49,819 nt of DNA from Flavobacteriaceae bacterium (lineage in GTDB: Bacteria; Bacteroidota; Bacteroidia; Flavobacteriales; Flavobacteriaceae), in the NCBI GenBank assembly GCA_021151665.1, contig JAGKWW010000020.1, forward strand, positions 1 through 49,819. Direction: 5' to 3'. Positions 34,682 to 43,584 of this stretch are shown here, piece by piece. The position numbers and the translations under genes were made by a program. The first letter of the stretch is position 1. Every line of letters starts with the position of its first letter. The notes under the pieces were generated by a model. The model searched no databases. It was not told where the DNA came from and saw only the letters and a list, made by a program, of their open reading frames with translations.

Positions 34682-35851
34682 CTAGTAAGTGATCGTTTTC
34701 TGGATCGGTGGGTTCACTTTTGCAAGGATATCCGCTATCTGTGTACCGGCATTTCCTTTGCCGTAAATACCGGCATTTTCATATTTACCGTGTGCCACCT
34801 GCTTAAGGATAGCTTCTTTGATCTCTTTACGGTCATAACCCACGTTAATTACGTTAGGCCCCATTTCGCGCTTATTCTGCCTGGTACCAATATTTACAAC
34901 CGGTGTACCGATGGTTGCACCTTCCCTTACACCAGAGCTGCTGTTACCAACAAGGCATGCGCACGAATTCATCAGGTGAATGTAGATGTGCGTAGGAAGG
35001 TTTTTGAACAGTTTCAGCCAGGTACCGCTGTTTTTGTTATATACCTCGCGGTACACACGGATACCTGTAGAGATATCATCACTACCCGCATCGATGTTCG
35101 GCCAAAGCATAATGGTTGGCATCTGAAGCTCATCAAGCGCGTAAAGCGTTTCCTCTATCTGCTGGCGGTTGCTGCCAAACTCGGTAGTTACCGGGTGCTG
35201 CGATACAAGAAGGAAAGGCTTGGTAAGATCCATAGAGGCAGGTCCCACTCCGGTAAAATCTTCGAACAGGCGGCTAAGCACTTTCTGCGAATCGTTTTTC
35301 AGCTCATTGAGCACAAGGTCCATACGCGGGCAGCCTACGTTGTACACATAATCGTTTTCTTCTCCAAGCTTCAGGATACGCTCTTTAGCATCTTCGCTGG
35401 CAGCAAAATGCACGTGTGCGAACTTACTGATAGCGTGCCTGATACTTTCATCGATGGTACCGGTAACCTCACCACCCATGGTGTGTGCTATCCTGATGTT
35501 CATATATGCTGCAGCAATAGTAACCGACATCATTTCGAAACGGTCACCTACCACAACAAGAAAATCCGGTTTCAGGTTATTGAATATCATAGACGCCTCT
35601 ATAAGCCCAAGGCCTGTTGATTTGGCCATGGTTACAGGGTTTTCGCCTTCTACGATGTTATGGAATGTAAAGTCGGGCTTAAAGCCGTCTTTTATAATAA
35701 GATCTTCTACTTTACCAAATCGGTCGAGTACTGCCGAGGCGCCTATTACCAGCTGAAGCTCCAGTTCCGGATGCTCTTTTACCGCCATCATTACCGATTT
35801 GATACTACTATAGTTGGCCCTGCTACCAACAAATACACATACTTTTTTCAT
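34682..35851 (-). CDS. neuC: Hydrolysing UDP-sugar 2-epimerase (NeuC/LegG family)
   Basis: Releases UDP and inverts C2 to yield a free mannosamine-type sugar for NeuB. The 389-residue GT-B fold protein has CVFVGSRANYSSIK, VVVGDRFEMMSV, HTMGGEVTGTIDESIRHA (noted as GGEVTGTIDESIRHA) and VGNSSSGVREG, all conserved in the hydrolysing epimerases. Substrate could be UDP-GlcNAc (sialic acid route) or UDP-diNAc-bacillosamine (Legionella-type legionaminic route). Because PglF, PglE and PglD homologues are in the same locus, the second is attractive. It lies 19 bases from neuB and 3 from neuA. Confidence 0.93.
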   Translation of the reverse strand: MKKVCVFVGSRANYSSIKSVMMAVKEHPELELQLVIGASAVLDRFGKVEDLIIKDGFKPDFTFHNIVEGENPVTMAKSTGLGLIEASMIFNNLKPDFLVVVGDRFEMMSVTIAAAYMNIRIAHTMGGEVTGTIDESIRHAISKFAHVHFAASEDAKERILKLGEENDYVYNVGCPRMDLVLNELKNDSQKVLSRLFEDFTGVGPASMDLTKPFLLVSQHPVTTEFGSNRQQIEETLYALDELQMPTIMLWPNIDAGSDDISTGIRVYREVYNKNSGTWLKLFKNLPTHIYIHLMNSCACLVGNSSSGVREGATIGTPVVNIGTRQNKREMGPNVINVGYDRKEIKEAILKQVAHGKYENAGIYGKGNAGTQIADILAKVNPPIQKTITY

Positions 35852-35870
35852 CTTGATTTTACTTTTATGG

Positions 35871-36869
35871 TTATTGAAGCTGGCTGTACTCTAATTTCTC
35901 GTTAGCCGGTATGGTTGTTTTTACTACTTTGCCGATAATGTTTTTATACTCGCGCGCCGGTATTCCGTCTCCCGGCTTCTTGTAAGCGAGGTCTTCTGCG
36001 GTGATGGTATGCCCCGACGGAAGTTCCTTAGCAGAAACTATCGATTTTTCGAACACATACTTCATATCGCCCAGCGATTTTACCTTTTCGTTCTTATCGA
36101 TAGTGCATTGCATAGCCAGCTCTGCCGCCCGGATGTTATCAACAAGTTGCTTGAACTCCTCCGGCTCTGTAGAGTTTTTGGCGTCGCTGCCGTACATCAA
36201 TTTTGACAGCGTAAAATGTTTTTCAACAAGGGTGGCCCCCATTACTACCGCGGTGAGCGGAACGCCTATACCCAGCGTATGGTCTGAAAAGCCTACCTCT
36301 ACACCATAGCGTTCTTTGATCTCAAGCATTACATTAAGGCCTGCATTTTCCGGCTTGCAAGGATATTCAGATGTACACTGAAGTACGATAAGTTCATTCT
36401 TGCCTTTAAAAACCTCAACGGCAGCATCTAACTCCTCCCACGAACTCATGCCGCTGCTAAGAATCACTTTCTTGCCTGTTTTGGCAATGTGCTCCAGTAG
36501 CGGAATATTGCTTACCTCGCCAGACGGTATCTTAAAAGTAGAAACGCCTACTTCCATAAGGAAATCTACCGCCTCGATAGAAAACGGGGATGAAAAGAAA
36601 TCTACATTACACTCTTTCTCAGCATATTCTTTCATGGCCTTGTACTGCTCAAGATTGAAAGCGGTACGCTCAAAGTATTGCTTGCGCGTTTCATCTTTAA
36701 AATAAGAAGGGTTTGGCGCGCTTGCAAGGCTTTCTGCCTCAAAAATGTGTGTCTGGAACTTTACGGCATCCACACCGCAATCTGCCGCTGCTTTTATAAA
36801 TTGCTTGGCAAGGCCCAATGAGCCCTCGTGGGTGTTGCCTATTTCGGCTATAATGTAGGTTTTTTTCAT
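35871..36869 (-). CDS. neuB: Nonulosonic acid synthase (NeuB family)
   Basis: Condenses the free mannosamine-type sugar with phosphoenolpyruvate to form a nine-carbon acid. The 332 residues hold a TIM barrel (AEIGNTHEGS, FKIPSGE, LSSGM). The two metal-binding histidines are at 197 (GFSDHTLGIG) and 218 (VEKHFTL). A C-terminal SAF/antifreeze-like domain follows (about 270-332, KSIVSAKELPSG and KPGDGIPA). The length is slightly shorter than E. coli NeuB (about 345). The sequence is compatible with Neu5Ac or legionaminic acid synthesis; it lacks features that I could use to decide. Confidence 0.93.
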   Translation of the reverse strand: MKKTYIIAEIGNTHEGSLGLAKQFIKAAADCGVDAVKFQTHIFEAESLASAPNPSYFKDETRKQYFERTAFNLEQYKAMKEYAEKECNVDFFSSPFSIEAVDFLMEVGVSTFKIPSGEVSNIPLLEHIAKTGKKVILSSGMSSWEELDAAVEVFKGKNELIVLQCTSEYPCKPENAGLNVMLEIKERYGVEVGFSDHTLGIGVPLTAVVMGATLVEKHFTLSKLMYGSDAKNSTEPEEFKQLVDNIRAAELAMQCTIDKNEKVKSLGDMKYVFEKSIVSAKELPSGHTITAEDLAYKKPGDGIPAREYKNIIGKVVKTTIPANEKLEYSQLQ

Positions 36870-36911
36870 TTTGCTGTTGTTATTTGCAAGCTATGTAAAG
36901 TCGTTTCTGGA

Positions 36912-38303
36912 TTATTTTCCTATCGCGCAGAATACAAATCCGATATCGCGAAGTCTTTCACTGTCGAGTATATTCCTGCCGTCAAATATAAAAGCAGGTT
37001 TCTTCATGTTGTCGTATATTTTTTGCCAGTCGTACGCCTTAAACTCATCCCACTCGGTAAGCACCGCTATGGCATGTGCATCACGACAGGCTTCGTAAGC
37101 ATCCTTATATACCGTTACATGGCGGCTGTTTTCCTCAGCACTCCGCGTTTCCAGGTAGTTCAGGTCGGCAAGTATATTTTTTTCTGTAACCTTCGGGTCG
37201 TATACGGCAAGCCTTGCCTGTTCATACAGTAGGCTGTCTGCCACGTAAATTGCCGCCGACTCCCGTGTATCATTGGTATCTTTTTTAAATGCCCAGCCCA
37301 GGAACGCTATTTTCTTGCCCGATACTGTGTTGTATAGTGTTTTAACGATCTTGGCCGCGAACCGGTTTTTCTGGTGGTCGTTCATGATGATCACCTGCTC
37401 CCAGTAATCTGCAACCTCTGTTAGCCCGTAAGATTTGGCAATGTAAACAAGGTTAAGGATGTCTTTCTGGAAACAAGAGCCTCCAAAGCCCACTGACGCT
37501 TTCAGGAATTTAGGCCCGATACGCGAATCCATCCCGATAGCGCGTGACACCTCATTTACATCGGCGCCTGTCACTTCGCAAAGTTCAGAGATAGCATTAA
37601 TGCTTGATACTCTCTGCGCAAGGAATGCATTGGCAGTAAGTTTGGAAAGTTCTGAAGACCACACATTGGTCGTCAGGATCCGGTCACGCGAAATCCAGTT
37701 GGCATAAACATCTACAAGGGCATTCATTGCTTCCTGTCCGGCTGTATCTGTACCGCCCCCTATAAGCACTCTGTCAGGATTAAGGAGGTCTTCCACAGCT
37801 GTTCCTTCTGCAAGGAACTCCGGATTTGAAAGTATCTGGAATTCTACGCCATTGCCGGTATTGTCAAGTATATTCTTTATGGCTTCTGCCGTGCGTACGG
37901 GCAGCGTTGATTTTTCCACAACGATTTTGTTGTCTTTAGCCACCGATGCTATCTGGCGTGCACAAAGCTCAATGTACTTCAGGTCGGCCGCTTTACCTTT
38001 ACCCAACCCATAGGTTTTGGTTGGGGTATTTACCGAAATAAAGATCATTTGTGCCTCATCTATCGCCTTCTCGACATCGGTCGAGAAGAAAAGGTTCCGT
38101 CCGCGAGCCGATGCCACTACTTCATCAAGGCCAGGCTCATAAACCGGGAGTTTAGAAAGGTCTTCATCATTCCACGCTGCAATGCGTTCGGCATTAAGGT
38201 CTACAATAGTTACTTTTATATCAGGGCACTTATGTGCGATGACCGCCATGGTGGGGCCGCCTACATAACCTGCTCCTATACAACATATATTTGTTATTTT
38301 CAT
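36912..38303 (-). CDS. ugd: UDP-glucose 6-dehydrogenase (animal-type)
   Basis: Oxidises UDP-glucose twice to UDP-glucuronic acid. The 463 residues open with CCIGAGYVGGPTMAVIAHKC, here in parts CCIGAGYVGGP. They keep the conserved FISVNTPTKT, SNPEFLAEGTA and the catalytic Cys277 in GFGGSCFQKD, and end with an additional C-terminal stretch. The length and the N-terminal motif match eukaryotic UGDH, a form common in Bacteroidota, rather than the shorter bacterial Ugd. It is the next gene after wbpO in the transcript. Confidence 0.95.
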   Translation of the reverse strand: MKITNICCIGAGYVGGPTMAVIAHKCPDIKVTIVDLNAERIAAWNDEDLSKLPVYEPGLDEVVASARGRNLFFSTDVEKAIDEAQMIFISVNTPTKTYGLGKGKAADLKYIELCARQIASVAKDNKIVVEKSTLPVRTAEAIKNILDNTGNGVEFQILSNPEFLAEGTAVEDLLNPDRVLIGGGTDTAGQEAMNALVDVYANWISRDRILTTNVWSSELSKLTANAFLAQRVSSINAISELCEVTGADVNEVSRAIGMDSRIGPKFLKASVGFGGSCFQKDILNLVYIAKSYGLTEVADYWEQVIIMNDHQKNRFAAKIVKTLYNTVSGKKIAFLGWAFKKDTNDTRESAAIYVADSLLYEQARLAVYDPKVTEKNILADLNYLETRSAEENSRHVTVYKDAYEACRDAHAIAVLTEWDEFKAYDWQKIYDNMKKPAFIFDGRNILDSERLRDIGFVFCAIGK

Positions 38304-38323
38304 ATCTGTCGGTTTAATCTCAT

Positions 38324-39595
38324 TTACAATCGGGCATCGGCTTTCTCACCCAGTATGCCTTTTACGTCATACACAACGCTGTTTGGCTTACGCACGCCCG
38401 AAAGGTCCATTTCTGTAAACTCCCTGTGTGCCACACCCAATACCACGGCATCAAAGGTTTCGGATGGCACGGCATTTACAACCTCAAGCCCGTACTCATG
38501 CCGCACTTCTGCCGGGCTCGCCCACGGATCGAAAATGGTTACCTGTATACCGTATTCCGCAAGCGCTTTTACCACATCAACAATCTTAGTATTGCGCACG
38601 TCGGGGCAATTTTCCTTAAAGGTAATACCCAACATCAGGAGCTTGGAACCGTTTACAATAACCCCTTTCTTTATCATCAGCTTTACCACCTGCGAAGCGA
38701 CATACTCGCCCATGCTGTCGTTAAGGCGGCGGCCGGCGAGGATAATCTCCGGGTGGTAACCTACTTCCTGCGCTTTCTGGGCAAGGTAGTAAGGGTCTAC
38801 TCCGATGCAGTGCCCGCCAACAAGCCCTGGCCTGAAAGGAAGGAAGTTCCATTTTGTGCCTGCAGCTTCAAGCACCGCGTGGGTATCAATATTCATGCAG
38901 TTAAATATCTTGGAAAGCTCGTTTACAAAGGCAATATTAATATCACGCTGCGAATTTTCTATTACTTTGGCTGCTTCTGCTACTTTAATGGTAGGCGCCA
39001 GGTGGGTTCCGGCTGTAATTACCGATTTGTAAAGGTCATTTACCTTCTGCCCCACTTCGGGGGTTGAACCCGCAGTAACCTTAAGTATTTTTTCTACAGT
39101 ATGCTCTTTATCGCCCGGATTGATACGCTCGGGAGAATAGCCTGCGAAGAAATCTTCATTGAATTTCAGGCCGCTCACGCGTTCCAGTACAGGCACGCAT
39201 TCTTCTTCCGTTACACCTGGGTAAACAGTTGACTCATATATTACGACATCGCCTTTTGAAAGAACCCTGGCCACAGTTTCGCTCGATTTGTACAAAGGCG
39301 TAAGGTCGGGCCTGTTGTTTTTGTCTACAGGGGTGGGAACAGTGACAACATAATAGTTGCAATCCTTAATATCCTCAATATTGGTAGAGCAATACAGCCC
39401 GTTGCCGTTGCCCGCACTTTTTACCAGTACCGATTGCAGCAGTTCGTCTTCAACTTCAAGAGTGCTGTCTTTGCCGGTATTCAGCTCATCTACGCGCGCC
39501 TGGTTAATATCAAAACCCACAACCGGATATTTGGTTGCAAAGAGCCTTGCAAGGGGGAGTCCCACGTAACCGAGGCCTATAACAGCTATTTTCAT
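38324..39595 (-). CDS. wbpO: UDP-N-acetylhexosamine 6-dehydrogenase (WbpO/TviB type)
   Basis: A 423-residue nucleotide-sugar dehydrogenase of the WbpO/TviB/WbpA group. It has AVIGLGYVGLPLARLF at the N-terminus, YSPERINPGD, and the catalytic Cys263 in VGGHCIGVDPYYL. The last 100 residues contain the third-domain motif GITFKENCPDVRNTKI. This form oxidises UDP-GalNAc or UDP-GlcNAc to the uronic acid, not UDP-glucose. With the WbpP-type epimerase gene 28 bases upstream, UDP-GalNAcA is a likely product, as in Vi antigen and Pseudomonas O6 loci. Confidence 0.9.
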   Translation of the reverse strand: MKIAVIGLGYVGLPLARLFATKYPVVGFDINQARVDELNTGKDSTLEVEDELLQSVLVKSAGNGNGLYCSTNIEDIKDCNYYVVTVPTPVDKNNRPDLTPLYKSSETVARVLSKGDVVIYESTVYPGVTEEECVPVLERVSGLKFNEDFFAGYSPERINPGDKEHTVEKILKVTAGSTPEVGQKVNDLYKSVITAGTHLAPTIKVAEAAKVIENSQRDINIAFVNELSKIFNCMNIDTHAVLEAAGTKWNFLPFRPGLVGGHCIGVDPYYLAQKAQEVGYHPEIILAGRRLNDSMGEYVASQVVKLMIKKGVIVNGSKLLMLGITFKENCPDVRNTKIVDVVKALAEYGIQVTIFDPWASPAEVRHEYGLEVVNAVPSETFDAVVLGVAHREFTEMDLSGVRKPNSVVYDVKGILGEKADARL

Positions 39596-39623
39596 ATATG
39601 GTATATCAAGATTTGTTTGTTCT

Positions 39624-40607
39624 TTATTTCAGGTTTTCCCAATACCACTTTACGGCTTCTTTAAGCCCTTCGCGCATCGAAAATTCCGGATTATATCCAA
39701 GCAGCGATTTTGCTTTATCTATACTGGCAAGTGAGTGCGGTATATCTCCGGCACGGTTTGGCCCGTGTACCACTTCAACACCCCCAATCGCCGGGTCGTG
39801 CTCGGCCAGGAACTGCTTAAGGTAGCCTACCAGGTCGTTTAGGGTAGTGCGGTCGCCAAAAGCCGTGTTGTAAACCGTGTTTACCGCTTCAGGATTTTGG
39901 GTTGTCATGGCAAGCTCGTTCATCTGCACTACATTGTCTATGTAGGTGAAATCACGGGAGTAATTGCCGTCGCCATTAATTACCGGGCTTTCATGCTTCA
40001 TGAATTGCATCACGAACTTTGGGATAACGGCAGCATATGCCCCATTAGGGTCCTGCTTGCGGCCAAATACATTAAAGTAGCGCAGCCCTATGGTTTCGAT
40101 TCCGTAAGTACGGCTGAATATCTCCGCATAAAGCTCGTTTACATATTTTGTAATGGCGTAAGGCGAAAGCGGCTTGCCAATCTTGTCTTCAACTTTAGGA
40201 AGGGATTCCGAATCGCCGTAGGTAGATGAACTTGCGGCGTATACAAACCGTTTTACACCGGCATCGCGTGAGGCAACAAGCATATTAAGGAAACCGCTCA
40301 CATTCACATCGTTACTGGTAACCGGGTCTTTGATGGACCTTGGCACCGAACCAAGCGCTGCCTGGTGAAGGACAAAATCTGCACCTGCAACTGCTTTGGC
40401 GCAATCCTCCGCATTGCGGATATCGCCTTCAATCAGTGTAAAATTCGGGTTATCGAAAAGGTGCTGAATATTGTGTCTGTGCCCTGTCGCGAAATTGTCC
40501 AGGCAAACAACTTCATATCCTTTGCCTATAAAGTGCTCGCAAAGGTTTGAGCCAATGAATCCTGCACCCCCGGTGATAAGGATACGCTGTTGTAGGTTGT
40601 CCTGCAT
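39624..40607 (-). CDS. wbpP: UDP-GlcNAc(A) 4-epimerase, extended SDR (WbpP/TviC type)
   Basis: A 327-residue extended SDR epimerase. The cofactor motif is GGAGFIGSNL (13-22), with LDNFATGHRHN and HQAALGSVPRS typical of WbpP/TviC, the catalytic Ser-x-Ser-Thr near 127-129, and Tyr150-x3-Lys154 (YAITKYVNELYAE). It would interconvert UDP-GlcNAc/UDP-GalNAc or their uronic acids. It is the first gene of the 28-gene minus-strand run; a TATATTTG promoter element lies 41 bases upstream. It ends 28 bases before wbpO. Confidence 0.93.
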   Translation of the reverse strand: MQDNLQQRILITGGAGFIGSNLCEHFIGKGYEVVCLDNFATGHRHNIQHLFDNPNFTLIEGDIRNAEDCAKAVAGADFVLHQAALGSVPRSIKDPVTSNDVNVSGFLNMLVASRDAGVKRFVYAASSSTYGDSESLPKVEDKIGKPLSPYAITKYVNELYAEIFSRTYGIETIGLRYFNVFGRKQDPNGAYAAVIPKFVMQFMKHESPVINGDGNYSRDFTYIDNVVQMNELAMTTQNPEAVNTVYNTAFGDRTTLNDLVGYLKQFLAEHDPAIGGVEVVHGPNRAGDIPHSLASIDKAKSLLGYNPEFSMREGLKEAVKWYWENLK

Positions 40608-40647
40608 GTAGTAATTAGTTGTTTAAATTTGTTGCCAAATCAAGTTG

Positions 40648-40655
40648 CAAATATA
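40648..40655 (-). promoter_or_regulatory. Candidate -7 element of the polysaccharide operon
   Basis: TATATTTG on the minus strand, 41 bases upstream of wbpP, fits TAnnTTTG. The AT-rich gap 40608-40842 is the only long gap before the 28-gene run, so the main promoter must be here. No clear TTG at -33. A TTGTTA/TAACAA hairpin at 40774-40790 lies 52 bases downstream of the recR stop and may be a weak recR terminator. Confidence 0.4.
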
Positions 40656-40842
40656 GATACTTATATTTTAACAGAACATTATTTATACATCATCCGTCAA
40701 TTTTGGCAGTATAACAAAATACCCTGATGTTTTTTAGTAATTATGCTGTTATTCAACGAGCTAAAACTATAATTTGTTAATTTCTAACAAGTTTGGTTAT
40801 TGAAACTTATATCAAAAATAATTAACTTTTGTTTATGATTTA

Positions 40843-41460
40843 TTAACCTGATATCGAATTTTCAAAAGGAACCCTGTTTATCAGGCTCCGGCCTAAAGTC
40901 ACCTCATCAGCAAACTCGAGCTCGTCACCAATAGAAATGCCTCTTGCTATGACAGAGGTTTTAACACCACAGTTACCAAACTGCCTGAAAATGTAAAAAT
41001 TAGTGGTATCACCTTCCATTGTGGGGCTTAACGCAAATATTACTTCTGCTACATTTCCTCCCTTTACCCTTTCTACCAGCGGCATAATTGTGAGCTGTCC
41101 GGGCCCTACCCCGTCAATGGGCGAAATCTTGCCGCCAAGCACATGGTATTTGCCCCTGAACAAGCCTGTATTCTCAATAGCCATTACATCGCGGATGTCT
41201 TCCACGACACAAAGCAGGCTAGCGTCGCGCAGCGGATTTGAGCAGATATCGCATATATCGGCATCCGAAATATTATGGCATTCTTTACAAAATCTGATTT
41301 CTTCCCTCATTTTGCGCAAGGCCTCAGCCAGCAACACTGACTGCTCTTGGGGCTGCTTGAGCAAATGCAGCGCCAGCCTGAGGGCGGTTCGCTTGCCTAT
41401 GCCCGGCAGCTGCGATATTTCGGCAACCGCGCGTTCCAGTAATTTTGACGACATCTCCAT
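40843..41460 (-). CDS. recR: Recombination mediator protein RecR
   Basis: Works with RecO (and RecF) to load RecA at gaps. The 205 residues contain an N-terminal helix-hairpin-helix (SQLPGIGKRTALRLALHLL, noted as LPGIGKRTALRLA), a C4 zinc finger (Cys58, Cys61, Cys70, Cys73 in CKECHNI and CDIC) and a Toprim domain (LLCVVEDIRD, YHVLGGKISPIDGVGP). The length is normal. The start could be the first or third codon (both Met). A TATTTTTG element only five bases upstream would make the transcript almost leaderless; I give this little weight. Confidence 0.96.
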   Translation of the reverse strand: MEMSSKLLERAVAEISQLPGIGKRTALRLALHLLKQPQEQSVLLAEALRKMREEIRFCKECHNISDADICDICSNPLRDASLLCVVEDIRDVMAIENTGLFRGKYHVLGGKISPIDGVGPGQLTIMPLVERVKGGNVAEVIFALSPTMEGDTTNFYIFRQFGNCGVKTSVIARGISIGDELEFADEVTLGRSLINRVPFENSISG

Positions 41461-41575
41461 AGTACAAAAATAGCAAAATCACGGCATCATTATTTCTGTC
41501 ACATTAAAGATAATTTAGCGGATGACGTTATCTTTAGAAGAATTTTATTTGCTTTGCAATAAAGCAAATCTCATT

Positions 41576-43078
41576 ATGCAGCCCATTACCATTTTATCGA
41601 TTATCGTTGTTTATTTCGGCCTGCTTATCGCCATCTCACGCATTGTAAGCAAAAAAGACAGCAGCAACGATACCTTCTTTAAAGCCAACAAAAATTCAAA
41701 ATGGTACCTGGTTGCATTCGGGATGATTGGCACCGCGCTTTCGGGGGTAACCTTTATTTCAGTGCCGGGCGAAGTAGGCTCTCCAAACGGCGAGCAGTTT
41801 AAGTACTTTCAGTTCATACTCGGCAATGCTGTTGGTTTTATTATTATAGCCAAAGTGCTGTTACCGCTGTACTACAGGCTCAATCTTACGTCGATATATA
41901 CCTACATAGAAGAGCGTCTCGGCTATTACAGCTATAAAACGGCAGCTACGATATTCCTTGTAAGCCGCACCATCGGCTCGGCAGTGAGGCTTTACCTTGT
42001 GGTGTTGGTGCTGCAACGGTATGTGTTCGATGAATTTGGCGTGCCCTTTTGGGCCACCGTCCTGATTTCGCTTGCGCTGATATTTGCGTACACCTATAAA
42101 GGCGGCCTGAAAACCATCATCATAACCGATTCATTGCAGACACTTTTCCTTGTATCCTCCGTATTTTTTACAATATTCTTCATTTGCCATACTTTGGGAT
42201 TAAGTCTGCCTCAAGCTTTTGAAACGGTAAAGAATAGTGGCTATTCAAAAATATTCTTCTTTGAAGATTTCGTGGAAAACCGCTTCCATTTTGCGAAGCA
42301 GTTTTTTGGGGGTATGTTCGTCAACCTGGGTATGGTAGGGCTCGACCAGGACCTGATGCAGAAAAACCTCAGCTGCAAAAACCTGAAGGAAGCCCAAAAG
42401 AACATGTTTACTTTTACCGGTATTTTTGTCCTGATAAACCTATTCTTCCTGGGTGTGGGCGCATTACTGTACATCTACGCTCAGAATATGGGAATAGATG
42501 TACCGGTTGACGGTGTAAAACCCCGTACCGACCTCCTGTTCCCGGAAATTGCATTTCATCATTTTGCGCTTATACCATCTATTATATTCCTCCTTGGGCT
42601 TACGGCGGCAACCTTTGCTACTACAGACTCGGCACTTACGGCGCTCACCACTTCTTTTTGTGTGGACTTTCTGGGAATGGATAAGATTGAGAACCTCGCA
42701 AAGAAAAACAATGTCCGTATCCGCCATTTGGTCCATATTTCATTTTCGCTATTGATGTTTATAGTGATATTAATTGTGAACGCAGTAAACGATACCTCTG
42801 TGGTAGGTATGATATTTAAGATCGCCGGATTTACTTATGGTCCGCTTATCGGGCTTTACGCGTTTGGTTTGCTGGCTACAGGCCGGGGGGTTAATGATAA
42901 GCTGGTACCACTGATATGCATTGCCGCACCCCTGCTTACATGGATACTGAGCATAAACGCCACGCAATGGCTGGGCGGCTACGTATTTGACGTTGAGCTC
43001 ATCATTGTAAACGGTCTGCTTACCTTCCTGATGCTGTTAGCTATCAGTAAAAAGCATGCGGTATCTATGGTTTCCTAA
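41576..43078 (+). CDS. Sodium/solute symporter (SSS family)
   Basis: A 500-residue transporter with about 13 hydrophobic helices. It opens with QPITILSIIVVYFGLL and then shows the family pattern (KWYLVAFGMIGTALSGVTFISVPGEV, noted as GMIGTALSGVTFISVPGEVG), an R-x-GSA-like TM region (SRTIGSAVRLYLVVLV), and FATTDSALTALTTSF, a known Na+-site region of SSS proteins. The substrate is not predictable. I chose the ATG at 41576; the ORF can be extended to 41522 but that adds 18 residues which do not look like the family N-terminus. Stop overlaps the convergent CoA-binding gene by four bases. Confidence 0.9.
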   Translation: MQPITILSIIVVYFGLLIAISRIVSKKDSSNDTFFKANKNSKWYLVAFGMIGTALSGVTFISVPGEVGSPNGEQFKYFQFILGNAVGFIIIAKVLLPLYYRLNLTSIYTYIEERLGYYSYKTAATIFLVSRTIGSAVRLYLVVLVLQRYVFDEFGVPFWATVLISLALIFAYTYKGGLKTIIITDSLQTLFLVSSVFFTIFFICHTLGLSLPQAFETVKNSGYSKIFFFEDFVENRFHFAKQFFGGMFVNLGMVGLDQDLMQKNLSCKNLKEAQKNMFTFTGIFVLINLFFLGVGALLYIYAQNMGIDVPVDGVKPRTDLLFPEIAFHHFALIPSIIFLLGLTAATFATTDSALTALTTSFCVDFLGMDKIENLAKKNNVRIRHLVHISFSLLMFIVILIVNAVNDTSVVGMIFKIAGFTYGPLIGLYAFGLLATGRGVNDKLVPLICIAAPLLTWILSINATQWLGGYVFDVELIIVNGLLTFLMLLAISKKHAVSMVS

Positions 43079-43440
43079 TATTGGTTGATCGAAAGCATGA
43101 CCAATGTACAGGCGACTTCTATCTCAATATTATTTTTCCGGAGAAGCTCATAAAGTTCGGGGTTTTCGGTACCTGGGTTGAAGATTACCCGCTTAGGTTG
43201 GAGGCTCAGGATATAATCGTAATACTGCCTTTGGTTCATTGGGTTCAGGTAAAGCGTAACGGTATCTACGCCGTCAAATTCTACCTGCTCCTTTTCTATG
43301 GCAAGTCCGTCGAGGTTATCGGCTTTTTTACCGACTGCCACTACCGGATGCCCATAGCGTTGCAGCATTTTTATCGCTTTATAAGAGTACCGGCCCGGGT
43401 CTGTTGAAGCCCCCATAACCAGTGTTTTCTTTTCTTTCAT
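43075..43440 (-). CDS. CoA-binding domain protein (YccU-like)
   Basis: A 121-residue single-domain protein with a Rossmann-like CoA-binding fold. Motifs are LVMGASTDPGRYSYKA near the start, GHPVVAVGKK, NPGTENPEL, and a C-terminal VACTLVMLS with a conserved cysteine. Proteins of this kind are found next to many metabolic genes and their role is not settled; binding of an acyl-CoA or CoA disulfide is likely. The gene converges with the symporter and shares its last four bases with it. Confidence 0.85.
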   Translation of the reverse strand: MKEKKTLVMGASTDPGRYSYKAIKMLQRYGHPVVAVGKKADNLDGLAIEKEQVEFDGVDTVTLYLNPMNQRQYYDYILSLQPKRVIFNPGTENPELYELLRKNNIEIEVACTLVMLSINQY

Positions 43441-43584
43441 GTGTTCAGGTTTTCAATAAAGTTACGAAGTTTACGCAAGCAGGTAAAAAGGTTTACCGTT
43501 TTTATAACGTATCTTATCAAAAAGCTCCGGACAATTAGATGGATTATTATTAGGTTTTGGGTAATTTAGCCTAAAACACCAGCT

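Noticed and set aside
33992..36869. Firm call of Neu5Ac synthesis
   Set aside because: NeuA, NeuB and NeuC families also make legionaminic acid; the sequence does not decide, and neighbouring genes favour another substrate.
10608..40607. Recent horizontal transfer or mobile island
   Set aside because: No transposase, integrase, direct repeats or tRNA edge was seen. Base composition varies only mildly, as usual in polysaccharide loci.
40774..40790. Terminator of recR
   Set aside because: The 6-bp AT-only stem has no proper T tail; it is mentioned as a weak possibility only.
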